Below are positions 54,467 through 64,000 of a stretch of 64,000 nucleotides of DNA, piece after piece; the first letter of the stretch is position 1, and every line of letters begins with the position of its first letter. This stretch comes from Agrypnia vestita. Lineage: Eukaryota > Arthropoda > Insecta > Trichoptera > Phryganeidae. The notes beneath the pieces are model-generated. The model was given only the letters and a program-made list of their open reading frames with translations, made no database searches and was not told where the DNA came from. Both the position numbers and the translations under genes were made by a program. The DNA is taken from contig JADDOH010011195.1 of the NCBI GenBank assembly GCA_016648135.1, forward strand, positions 43,280-107,279. The letters are read 5' to 3'.

Positions 54467-55429
54467 TATCAAGTCGTTTACCACGTTCGATTCTGGCTCA
54501 TTCAGATGGGATGAGAAACATTTGAAAAATTTATCAAAAAATAATCTCTGAGACAGTGATTACGCTGCCATGAGGTTGAATTTGTAGAGGCAATAAGAAC
54601 TACAGCTAGGATGGAGCAACGGTGTTCTCAAAAATAGTTCTCATATGTGTTTGCCTCAGTCCAATGGAGGAAAAGTCTCGAGAAGGCAAAGACCCAAGAT
54701 CAATAGCGATAGTGATTGAGATTATTTGAATGATGAGATTGATGATGAAGTAATGGAAGCTGGATTGACAAGATGGGTGTCATCCTGATGCAACTGAATC
54801 TTTCGTTATCTACACCGCAATGAGCCAAACTACAGATAATAAATGATCCACACGTTTCTTGGTCTAATATTTATTGGGACTGCTTAGTTTTATATAAGTA
54901 AGATAGGTGCCACGTTATACAACACTTGTAGTATTAGACGAAATCCTAGATGTCGTCCATATTTGAAAGAAAAATCATAATAGTCAAGCTGTCATGGCGA
55001 CCAATATTGAATGATTTTTTCCCCAACGGCCAACAATGACCTCGCTAACCACGATGAATCAAGTATTTCCTTTACATTGATTATTATAGGATTGGAGTAT
55101 ATTACGCAAAATCACACCATGGCCTGCCTCGATCTAGGGACCATAGCTCAGATCCGATTGAAAAACGAATAGAAAATCTTTTTTGAATTTTGCAGAATTT
55201 TAGTTTTCACCACCACTTCGACTAAATTAAATAAAACGTGGTTCAACGGCACTCACAAGCGCACGGTAGATAAATATTGTGCAGAATATGTGAGAGAACA
55301 AATACAATCTTAAGTTTATTTGACTGGAAAACAAATAAAGTGTAAAAAATTGTTTTCAAAATGATTATAAAATGCACAGGTAGCCACACTTCTCCGTACC
55401 AATATTCCACGTCGCTGTTTAAATAATTT
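54467..55429. other. Unassigned stretch
   Basis: 54660-55160 has a broken acidic frame (NDEIDDEVMEA near 54729) followed by stops; a decayed transposase is possible but not shown. No gene supported. Confidence 0.35.
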
Positions 55430-55690
55430 ATGAACAAAATCCGAAAGGTATCCTATTTGGGTCATGTGCTCAGAGGAGAAAAATATGAATTGCTCCACCT
55501 GATTCTTATGGGCAAGATAGAGGGTCGTAGAGGTGTTGGAAGGAGACAAATTTCCTGGCTCCGCAATATACGCGACTGGACGGGCATAAGAAGTGTTGGA
55601 GAGCTGTTTCGTGCTGCCCAGGACAGGGACGCTTTCTCTCGGGTGATAGTCAACGTTGGGGGGACCTGACATGACACCAAAAGAAGAAGA
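55430..55690 (+). pseudogene. LINE ORF2 C-terminus with tail
   Basis: MNKIRKVSYLGHVLRGEKYE, LLHLILMGKIEGRRGVGRRQ, ISWLRNIRDWTGIRSVGELF, RAAQDRDAFSRVIVNVGGT then stop, and (AAG)n. YLGHVLRG-KYELL--I--GKI-G-RG-GRR--SWL-N-RDW is a widespread insect LINE C-terminus. The frame is intact for 79 codons. Confidence 0.87.
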
Positions 55691-55934
55691 AGAAGAATAA
55701 GATGATAACAAATGTCTATTAAAGTTTATAAGTTTTTCTAAAAGAGGCGATCTGAAGGTAAAATAGCCACGCTTTTGGTTACTAAAAAAATGATTATGGA
55801 AATAGTTATCGGTATCAATAACACGATAATTGATGTATCGACGTACCATATGCGCTTCGTAGATTATATTTTTGGTAGCTCAATTCTCAATTGTGACAAA
55901 TTATTAGTCACCGATTGTTTTTGTTAGGTATGGA

Positions 55935-56180
55935 AGGAAGGAAGCAGCTTCTTCTTCTTCTTTTTCTTTTAGTAGATCTGTTGATCTGTGCTACTGTAAA
56001 CTACGCCTCCTGGGATGGAGAGGTCCAGCTATCCCTCCAACTTTTAGCTGGTCTTCCCATTGGTCGTCGTCCAGAGAACGCTGATGTATGTACGAGCCTG
56101 TCACTGTCCATTCTGGCTACCTAATCCCTCCAGAATCTCCTTCTGGATCTACTCCATCGTGATGTGTCCTCTATTTTAGA
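55935..56180 (-). pseudogene. LINE 3' end
   Basis: The minus strand GGAGATTCTGGAGGGATTAG, GTAGCCAGAATGGACAGTGA and, at the end, AGAAAAAGAAGAAGAAG match the 3' part of 45365-45735 (RRFWRD-VARMDSDR). Only about 240 bp remain. Confidence 0.7.
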
Positions 56181-57134
56181 AGTTTTCCTTATGTCTGCAT
56201 TTTTGACAAGATCATGTAGAGTTTTTCCATTTTAATAATATTATTACTAATAATAATATACAAAGCTTATAAACGTATTCTTTGTACTTTAATGTCACTC
56301 TACGACCATCTATTTATTTAATTCGTCTTGGAACATAATTACAGTTTTTCTAAACCAGAGTATTATAGAAATCATATTAGATATTAGAAATCAAAATTCA
56401 ACACAACTCTAATTGATCGAATTTGGCATTTTCTTCCGACGCCCAATGTCAAAGTTGAATCAGCCGAATAAAATTAATAAATTCGAAATCGGAACATTTT
56501 TTTCTTCCTACTTCCTGTTATGCGTTTCCGTCGTCGCATTCACGAAATCACTCTCACAAACCGAGCGCAAAAATGTTACACATCAAAAAAAATAAAAGAT
56601 GCCATAATAATCATCTCGTGGAGTATGATCCATTAAGAGTCTTTGGCTTCTCATGCGGTAGTTTTTGCCACGCCATCTGCCATCATAGGATGTCTTCTTT
56701 CTGTGTACACAAATTTTTCTCGCTTCTTTCGAATGATGATGGTGATGAAAATATTTGATTTGAAGCTGTACAAGAAAACAATGGTAAATTTCTATGTACC
56801 ATCGGAATATTTCAGACAGTGTTGAATTCATCTCGATTTTTAACATCAACCTTACCTAAATTTGATTGAAACAAGGTTGAATATTGATCGACCTCATACC
56901 TGTTGTATTATTCCCAGGCCGGGCCGGACACGGCATCCATTACGTGCCTGGTGGTTCCAAGTATGAAAACCAAATCCAACATGTCATTGAGAAAATGTTA
57001 AGTGACTATACATCAATTCCCAAAATAAACTGACCCCTCTCAAGGATCTGAACTCGGGAGTCTTTTACCGCCGGTATATTTGTTTTTATTTGGATCTATT
57101 GTCCACATTGCTATGCATTCAATGGAAATCAATA
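56181..57134. other. Unassigned stretch
   Basis: Overlapping short ORFs on both strands at 56413-56849, none recognised. No bounded repeat. Confidence 0.35.
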
Positions 57135-57640
57135 ATATATTGTAACGCGATGAAAATCTCTCGAACACTCTATAACACTCTGGAACGCCTTTCAACACTC
57201 TCGAAACTACTGAGACAATCTCGACAGCACTTGAAAAGTCGAGGAATATATAAATCTGGAAGATTCGAATAACCAACACGTTTTCTACGAAAGGCGAAGC
57301 CAGAGCCGCGCGGGACAGTTCATTGTTTTGACGTTTGACGTGCGACAAAGTATGCAGCGGCGATTCAGTGTGCGACCAGCGACATTAAATTAAGCAGAGT
57401 ACCTACCTAGCGCTCGAAAATATGCAAGTGAAATCACTTACGTGCGTATTGGCTTGAATTCTCTGCGAACTTATGTGGGAATATTCTAGCAAGCGATAGT
57501 AAAGTGTTCCACAAATGAGTGGCAAATTGCGAAGTTGTGTGAATTGAAGAATCGTACTCAAATTAAAATCGTGTCCAGTGATTTTTTGGTAAATTAATAA
57601 AAACAATTGTTTTAGTGTTTCATTTTCCTCCGAGAGCTCC
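57135..57640 (+). promoter_or_regulatory. Heat-shock-element-bearing repeat unit 3 (LTR-like), decayed
   Basis: Scattered GAA/TTC units at 57150-57200 and TGGAAGATTCGAATAACCAA at 57257-57276; TATATAAA at 57247-57254. CAGTTCATTGTTTTGACGTT and GTGTGAATTGAAGAATCGTA match unit 1 in the same order. The end, CATTTTCCTCCGAGAGCTCC, parallels the ends of units 1 and 2. Confidence 0.5.
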
Positions 57641-58479
57641 CTGACTATTTGAACCCATCCCTCTACCTGATCTGAGTAGTTATTAAATGAATTGAGAATA
57701 CGCCTCTTCATTGAACACCAGTTAAGGCAGTATAACTTACATTTAATATCGTTGACCTTGGAACCCATGCACTCTGCACTTGCGCGGTATTTAATACCTC
57801 GTGTAACTTGTTTTACAACATAACTCTTAACATAACTTATTTATTATCTTGTACATTGTTTCTAATTTCTAAGATAAAACGTTTTTACATTGCACTAAAA
57901 TATTAAACAAACAATGTCTTTAACTTTGTGGAAAAAGGCAGAGATCTTTAATAAAAGAAAATTTCGTTTGAAAAAAAACACGACCCATTTAGAACTTGGG
58001 TAATACTGAAATCAGTATTTTACTTACTTTTTTACTATCGCTGAAACATTGTAAAATTGATTCATTTATAAAACAAATTCATATCCATTATTTATATTTT
58101 ACTCCTTGGACTGCGATAATGTTGGGTTTATCTACTCCAGCACAGTGTGAATAACAATTGTTAATTGTCTTTTAATATTCTTGATTGTCTTATTGTACGA
58201 CGGCTCACGCTCATTGTGTCTTCAAGCTGGCGAAAATGATGAATGAAAAAAACTCCGTATTGTATTTTAGCATAATACATTAAGATAAAGTGGCACAGTA
58301 TAAAGATCAAATTCCTTGAGATCAATAAGTTTGCTATAGTTATATGAGTAATACAATGTACAGGAAATAATTTATATGAGGTTCATAAAAAAAACATGCA
58401 TTATTGTTGTGTACTTTTTTATCTTAAATAGATAACTAACTAAGTCATTCTATCATGAGTCTGAGCCTCTTTTCCAAAA
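57641..58479. other. Unassigned AT-rich stretch
   Basis: No gene or repeat recognised. Confidence 0.4.
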
Positions 58480-58777
58480 ACTGAAGGTTCTAAATATAAG
58501 GCAATTATTTACAAAATTACTCTTAAATAATTTGCATGAAACTAATAAACTGCAATATATCAATCATCAGATCCGTACTAGTGCAACAATTTTACGAAAA
58601 GTGGAAGTTCCGTTTATGAAAACTTCTTTTGCACAAAGGCTGCAATTTTCTTAGGACCACGGATGTATAACAAATTACCAAAAGAGATAACAATTACAAA
58701 ACATCTAAAATTCCGTGTATTGCTGACTGAATGGCTATTCAATATTGGAAAAAATCAGCCGGAAGAGATGCTCAAAT
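58480..58777 (+). pseudogene. LINE ORF2 C-terminus, one frameshift
   Basis: KLKVLNIRQLFTKLLLNNLH, HQIRTSATILRKVEVPFMKT, FAQRLQF, then after a 1-nt shift GPRMYNKLPKEITITKHLKF, VLLTEWLFNIG and a stop at about 58776. RT----L--V------FAQ-----GP-MYN-LP-E is the LINE tail. The 3' UTR is cut by the insertion at 58790 and continues at 59009. Confidence 0.75.
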
Positions 58778-58789
58778 GAACAATACTGT

Positions 58790-58996
58790 TTTTTTTTTCT
58801 TCTTCTTCAAATGTAGCAAATTTATTTTGTGGTAACATAATTATAATTAATATAAATTAACTTTGTTTACAACACTTATTTATTGAAAAAAATCAACATG
58901 TTTCGAAACCAATGGCTTCTTCATCAGGAAAACAAAAATAATGTTGATTTTTTTCAATAAATAAGTGGTTTAAACAAAGTTAATTTATATTAATTA
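58790..58996 (-). mobile_element. Penelope-like foldback unit, 12-bp duplication
   Basis: Flanked by GAACAATACTGT at 58778-58789 and 58997-59008, perfect. Arms of about 55 bp (58844-58899 and 58941-58996) are inverted around 41 bp that hold the motif CTGATGA, GAAGCC-ATT-GGTTTC stem, GAA, ACATGT (minus, 58896-58930). The stem III palindrome is intact; stem I is weak. Confidence 0.83.
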
Positions 58997-59008
58997 GAAC
59001 AATACTGT

Positions 59009-59555
59009 ATTTACTGAACATTTACTCTATACTTTGTTTTTATATTATCAACCTTGGAATTAATTTACTTTAATTTATTGTTTATAATTTTGTTTGTTCA
59101 TATATGTATACACTTTTTACTTAATTTACTTTACTTTACTTATATTTTTATTCTTATTTACTTTATTTCTTATTTCTTATTTACTTTATATACTTTTTAC
59201 TCTAAATTACTTTACTTTATTTTTCTTTTATTCTTCTAATTACGTAACCATGAAATTAAATATTTAAATGGAGTCTCGGTGAATGGAATGGCTACTTACC
59301 TCAAAACAGATATTTTTATGTACCTAGCGAGGTAGGTAACGATAAAGGCCTGCATACAAAAAATTGTATATTGTATTATGCTATCTTATTCATAAACTCT
59401 GTAAATATTCTTAACATTAATTATGTTTTGATGCAAGCTGTTATAAAAGTTATTGAGCTAATAAACGCCGATTTATCGGCACTGAAACTGAAAACTAACT
59501 GACTAACCATAACGTCTTTTTATATAGATAGAAGGACTTTTTATATATATAGATA
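59009..59555. other. LINE 3' UTR and AT-rich DNA
   Basis: Starts as the continuation of the split LINE; ACGCCGATTTATCGGCACTG at about 59465 looks like a terminal hairpin before a retroelement tail. TTTACTTTAC-like simple repeats occupy 59060-59240. Confidence 0.5.
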
Positions 59556-59608
59556 GGATAGAAGATTCTCTACCTACTCTACTGGAGTAGGTAGAGAATC
59601 TTCTATCC
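59556..59608. repeat. Perfect 24-bp palindrome, 5-nt loop
   Basis: ggatagaagattctctacct + actc, loop TACTG, exact complement. The longest of the tight palindromes in the window. Confidence 0.92.
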
Positions 59609-59689
59609 AGAAGGCGACACTATTTCATCCTGTCTACTTTCTTACCATATTCTCAGGCACGATCTTCGGTTGTTGAAGCTTTTAACAGA

Positions 59690-59910
59690 GCCGTCCTCCA
59701 ATACTATGTTTATTTGATAACGTAAGGCCCTTCGCGGATGCTCTCTGTTCCTGATGCCTTCAACACTCGCTTCATTTATTTCCTTACCATCCCTCTCCTC
59801 ATTATATTATGTTCCGCATGACTAAACCATCTCTTATTCTATCTACCACGCTACAGTCAGCATTACATTTACTTTTAATTTCATTCCTCGTTCTTTCAAA
59901 CAACTTTATC
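59690..59910 (-). pseudogene. RTE-like LINE fragment
   Basis: On the minus strand the nucleotide sequence GTAGCGTGGTAGATAGAATA, AGAGATGGTTTAGTCATGCG and GAAGCGAGTGTTGAAGGCA follows 12145-12265 closely (VVDRI, RWFGHVER, EANVEG). Frames are broken. Confidence 0.72.
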
Positions 59911-60068
59911 CATGCACGCGCCTATGTTAATGTATTTTCAAGGCAATTATTTTGTAGATTTACAGTTTTATTGACAATTTCAGACTTCACTAGACCATTA
60001 GTATTGTAGTAAAGCTGTAATTAGCATTGTAATATATTCGTGAGTCTGTGTTTTAATCTAAAAAAAAG

Positions 60069-60611
60069 TAACCCATAAAAACCAAGTTTTTATTATACTC
60101 CCTTTCTTTGTAAAATATAACAACAATTAAAGACGAATTAAAACATATAACATAACACTAAACTTACAGTAATTTAATATATTTCTAAAATGTCAGATGT
60201 TTTGAGCTTTGATAAGACACTTCATGCTTTGAAGATTAAATTCTAAAAACATTTGTCAGTCAATTTAGATTTTCGACATTCGTAGTAAAGTACCTATTAT
60301 GTATACCGACGGAGTAATTCAAATTTAGAAAATATTCCGCGACGTTATCGGGCCGCCGTTGCTAGTAATCAAACTTTGGTAATGATTCCAATTTGAAAAA
60401 ACCAATAAAATTTCTAAAAATCCGAAATTATACTATAATTATTAATTTTTTTTAACGAAAATTTGATAGATCTTCTTGATCGTCGCCACGAGTCTACTTG
60501 TCAAGTTTCAGCTCGATTGGATCACGGGAAAAGGGTTAAAAATTGATCCAAAGTTTTTTCGACGGCAAGCCGGCAAGCAAGCAGACGCCACGAGTTAAAA
60601 GAAAGGAAGTA
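60069..60611 (-). repeat. Repeat family T, copy 4
   Basis: Begins TAACCCATAAAAACCAAG, ATACTCCCTTTCTTTG and ends AAAAGAAAGGAAGTA. It matches 26577-27052 almost throughout on the opposite strand, so about 540 bp is the probable standard length of the family. Confidence 0.82.
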
Positions 60612-61544
60612 ATAAGCGTTGTTTTACCAGGATAATTTTTGTTTTGCAGATACAAATTTTATAAGTATCGTCACGGCATCGCGGCCATGGGAAATGAATG
60701 AAAAACGAAAAATTAAATAAGGTTTTTTTTATCAACAAAATCACTGAACGCGAACTTAACTGGAGCAGTATTGTGTAATTCGGACTAAATTCTCATTAAT
60801 CACTCGTTTGTAGAATTTATAATCTTCTTCCCAGAATATCGCACATAGTTTAAAACGCCTGGAAGGTACTCTCTTAATTGTATCGCTGGTCAATAAGCCC
60901 ACTTGTTTATGTGGAATCGTCGAATTGTCTAACAAACTGTTTAATGTAGCGGTTATGTTGCCCTTTAATTAGAGATTGTCATTTCATGCATGTTTGACTG
61001 TATTCCTAAAAACGTCCAGGGTGCTGGGGACCCTCGATCACGTATAATTCTTTCTGTTTCTGCATTCTCGCGATACTGTGTTAAGGTTAGCCTGAAATCG
61101 GTTATATAAAATAACATATTTGCGTCGAGTAACTTTCGCGTTTTTTTAATTTAATTTAAATATAATTTAATTTAATTATATGAACGGGATTTCGCGAAAA
61201 AAATATTTTCGTACATTCGCCATACCTCAAAAAACGCTGAATATTTTCAAATTTTTTTTATTATGTCTATTACTGGTCATCCTCACTAGATCTCCATACC
61301 ATGAAAAACAATAATTTTAGTGCACCCATAAAACATCGCATTTTAACTGCAGTTCTTCGATTACCTAAACATAAACCTTTTTACCAACCTTAGGACCAGT
61401 TGTTTGATCAGGAGTAAGAGTAATAGTGCCTGTCTTTGCTATTGACAAAAATAATTAATACCCGTCCCGCACTTATTAATAGACCCGTGTTAATAGAGTT
61501 AGGATTATTCATGTGATTTAAATTGGAACTACATAATGGAATTG
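60612..61544. other. Unassigned; start of a GGGCCGG-type MITE
   Basis: 61394-61425 (GGACCAGTTGTTTGATCAGG) matches 38589-38610. The rest is AT-rich with no gene. Confidence 0.4.
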
Positions 61545-61755
61545 CTGGCACCAACACTGATGTATGGAAGTGAAACCTGGAGCTGGCAGAAGAGGTACGA
61601 AAACGAAAGTAGATTCAATGCAGTTGAGATTAGTAAGAATGAATGAAGATATTAGGATTTAATGTAAAGCAGATCTTAGCATAATTAATAGAATTAAAAA
61701 AGGGTCGCTCAGATGGTTTGGGCATGTTGAGCGAAAGAAAGGTAAGAAACATTGA
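61545..61755 (+). pseudogene. RTE-like LINE fragment
   Basis: ELLAPTLMYGSETWSWQKRY, ESRFNAVEI, then decayed sequence and, at nucleotide level, AGATGGTTTGGGCATGTTGA, matching 10700-10925. The 3' part may resume at 62640 beyond the MITE. Confidence 0.72.
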
Positions 61756-62095
61756 CGTATAATAATATAGATACGTTATTCCCATACAGCCGGCTTTCAT
61801 ATGTAGCAATTATTGCATTGAAATAGACAACTAATCACGGCACACTTATTACACAGAAAAATCAGGTAATTTGAAGTCACGGTGACTAAAATAACAAACT
61901 CATTTTTACAATAGTGTACGATGCTCTTTTCCTTTTTCACCGGAACATTTTTTCGGCGTAGTGTCGCGCCCGATCACAAAGAAGGTCCGTTCGATAACGA
62001 ATGCAAGTAAGTCAATTTACCTTACTTTTGAGTTGCCAAGATTTCACGCTTGTAACGTATCTACAGTATATTATATGATTGGTAAGAAAGATATA
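61756..62095. other. Unassigned stretch
   Basis: No gene or repeat recognised. Confidence 0.4.
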
Positions 62096-62633
62096 CAGGG
62101 TTATTTGTAAAACATTAATAACCTCTCAGGACAATATTCCCGCCTTGATTATGAGTCGAAAATGTTCAAGCTATTATGACCTAATATCAATAGTTAGGGA
62201 GATATGCGACATCAAAGTTTGCATTTTTTTTTCAATATTTCTGACTTATTTTTTGTAAAACGTTGGACTATCATTACGGTAACTCATATCGATTACGAAA
62301 AATTCATTCATTTCAACACAAGTTAAATAAAATGATACAAACCCTGAAAAATTCCAATTGGAATGTTTTCCAATTGGAATTCGAAGGTTTTTAATTTTTT
62401 TATTTGACTTGTATTAAAGGGAATAAATTTTTCATATTCGATATAAGTTACCGTAATGATAGTCCAACGTTGTACAAAAAATAAGTCAGAAATATGGAAA
62501 AAAAATGCAAACTTTGATGTCGCATATCTCCCTAACTATTGATATTAGGCCATAATAGCTTGAACATTTTCGACTCATAATCAAGGCAGGAATATAGTCC
62601 TGCGAGGTTATTAATGTTTTACAAATAACCCTG
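62096..62633. mobile_element. MITE family C, full copy, 538 bp
   Basis: CAGGGTTATTTGTAAAACAT and its complement at the ends, flanked by TATA on both sides (62092-62095 and 62634-62637). Arms of about 250 bp fold back on each other. Slightly longer than 46062-46575 because of the CCAATTGGAAT-type centre. Confidence 0.9.
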
Positions 62634-62639
62634 TATAAC

Positions 62640-62770
62640 GCAAGTTTTGACGAAGCCAGAAAGAGAGGGCGACGTGGCACAACCAGATTAACCAGATGCT
62701 GGAAGATGGTCCCGATTGAAGGTCGAGTCCTGTTGAGGTTGCATGCGAAGATGTATGAATTGGGATGAGG
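62640..62770 (+). pseudogene. RTE-like LINE fragment
   Basis: ATWHNQINQMLEDGPD matches KTWHDQVLQVFEDGPV of 12095-12486, preceded by GAAGCCAGAAAGAGAGGGCG. It adjoins the right end of the family C MITE and may be the continuation of 61545-61755. Confidence 0.6.
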
Positions 62771-63514
62771 CGAGAGCTTTATGTCAGGACAGAAGTAATG
62801 AAGGCGTGATGGTGAATGAGTGAAATTGGACAAGACTGCCTCTCGTTGCGTTTCGTACGATAAGAAGACATATTGGTTGTAATTATTAATGATGTACCGC
62901 GACGGTGACAGCCGGTCCGATGACACCGCAATTGTCCGGAGCAAGAGCAATGATCTCCGCTTGCGCAAGCGCAGAGGGAATTAAACACGCTCAAGTGGCG
63001 ACAAATCAAGTCCGTGTGAGGCGAGCGGTAACAGTGTGACTCCACGTCTTGGAAACAATCGGAGCTGATGATGGCGTGATGGATGCACATTTCTGCATAT
63101 CGGTGCCGCAGCAGCCAGCATACTGCTTCCACGCTGGTTTCTCTCGTCTGCAACTTCTTGTAAATATATTTTCGACATAAATTTATTAATGTTTTTCATT
63201 GGCATTTTTTTTTTTTTAAATGCGAACACGGAATACTTGTCACTATTCTTACTAATATTACACATTAAAAAAAAGAATTATGTATTAAGAATCCAAATTT
63301 ACATACCTACATATACATATATATATTTTTTTTAACTTGTATTTTTGGAATCGCCACTCAACTAGCCCTAGTGTCGGTGTAGTCTTGTAGCTGTGTGACA
63401 GTTATTTTAAATTATATGACATAAAAAGCATCATAACAGATAAAAGCATGAAATAAATAATAAATTTAAAAATTTTAAAAAAAAAGAAGAGAAAAATAAA
63501 AATACGTTAATATA
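62771..63514. other. Unassigned stretch
   Basis: ORFs on the minus strand at 62779-63265 overlap each other in different frames and match nothing I know. The last 200 bp are very AT-rich. Confidence 0.35.
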
Positions 63515-64000
63515 TTAGGTCCTTACATATGAAATTGGCGTTTTGCCGTACTGGCAAATTTGATCTCAAATATCTTCTCTTTGGTTAGGAATTCCAAATC
63601 CAAATTTATACAGCTATTTACTCATGTATTTGTGTTTTGAAAATTATAATTCATTTGTTTTTTCCTCAATTGTTTTTTTCTTTGCGTCACTCAGTTTACA
63701 AAATGAAAAACTTGAAATATCGCGTTATTTACGAGTACGAGTTCCACCGTGGCACTAGTGCTGCAGAAACGGCTCGAAGGATTAATGATGTGTATGGCGA
63801 CGGTGCCGCAAAAGAAAACACAGTGCGTTTTTGGTTCCAACGTTTTCGTTCTGGAAATTTCGAACTGCAGAACAAGCCCCGTGGACGGCCGGAGACCAAA
63901 GTTGATAATGAAGAATTGAAGGCTATTGTGGAAGCGGATCCATCGCAAACCACATCCGAGTTAGCTGCAGGCTGCGGTGTTAGTGATAAAACTGTTTTAA
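63515..64000 (+). mobile_element. mariner (cecropia-type), 5' part, cut by window edge
   Basis: Starts TTAGGTCCTTACATATGAAA after TA at 63513-63514. The 188-bp leader and transposase start match 1720-3001 on the other strand. Same orientation as the mariner end at 1-191. The 3' half is outside the window. Confidence 0.95.
63703..64000 (+). CDS. mariner transposase, N-terminal 99 codons, frame open to window edge
   Basis: ATG at 63703, the same start as in the broken copy. Reads MKNLKYRVIYEYEFHRGTSA, AETARRINDVYGDGAAKENT, VRFWFQRFRSGNFELQNKPR, GRPETKVDNEELKAIVEADP, SQTTSELAAGCGVSDKTVL. This covers the first helix-turn-helix, the GRP linker (AT-hook-like) and part of the second. No stop or frameshift. 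It differs from the 2813 copy by replacements such as AETARR for VETAQG, so it may be nearer to the active sequence. The catalytic DD34D part is not in the window. Confidence 0.9.
   Translation, partial: MKNLKYRVIYEYEFHRGTSAAETARRINDVYGDGAAKENTVRFWFQRFRSGNFELQNKPRGRPETKVDNEELKAIVEADPSQTTSELAAGCGVSDKTVL

Noticed and set aside
54660..55160. piggyBac-like transposase with acidic N-terminus
   Set aside because: Only a short acidic run and a vague later match; stops throughout and no TTAA-flanked ends.

Overview
The window is AT-rich intergenic eukaryotic DNA, almost certainly from an insect. The grounds are cecropia-type mariner copies, a PIF/Harbinger element with spliced introns, several insect-type non-LTR retrotransposon C-termini, Penelope-like elements, hAT elements, tRNA-derived SINEs and very many MITEs. 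I see no complete host gene in 64 kb. One 149-nt stretch (44758-44906, minus) looks like an isolated host exon. Such a gene desert suggests a large, repeat-rich genome; the species cannot be told from this alone.

Layout. 1-191 is the 3' end of a mariner; 453-1143 is a TIR element packed with GCATGC motifs that carries only a MADF-like domain; 1520-3415 is a degenerate LINE on the minus strand split by a 1282-bp mariner. 6927-7455 is a non-autonomous hAT with a perfect 8-bp target duplication. 7571-10249 is the best-preserved autonomous unit: a PIF/Harbinger element with TAA target duplication, about 38-bp TIRs, a Myb/SANT-like ORF and a three-exon DDE transposase whose conceptual mRNA reads 337 codons without interruption. 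10253-18210 is mostly LINE debris (RTE-like copies with GTTA tails among them) plus a cluster of near-perfect heat-shock elements. 17481-19016 and 29237-33040 are nested Penelope-like and long-TIR elements. 26384-27934 holds a 145-bp MITE and two head-to-tail copies of a family with TACTCCCTTTC termini. 28690-29215 is a Penelope GIY-YIG endonuclease remnant. 35974-36702 is an 88-bp tandem array. 38955-42149 has two MITEs with GGCCGGC-type ends and TAA duplications. 42935-43812 and 57135-57640 hold related promoter-like units. 51956-53112 is a hAT with a BED finger. The right edge (63515-64000) is the 5' half of another mariner with an open transposase frame.

The strongest recurring signal is a set of small Penelope-like units. 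At five loci the unit is flanked by 12-15 bp target duplications. Most carry a short motif with hammerhead-ribozyme grammar: CTGANGA core, stem II, GAA, then a self-complementary stem III (ACGT, ACCGGT or ACATGT), with stem I pairing that changes in step between families. Many also contain long inverted arms. Other points of note are the possibly intact Harbinger, the MADF-only element, the repeat-borne heat-shock promoters and the candidate orphan exon.
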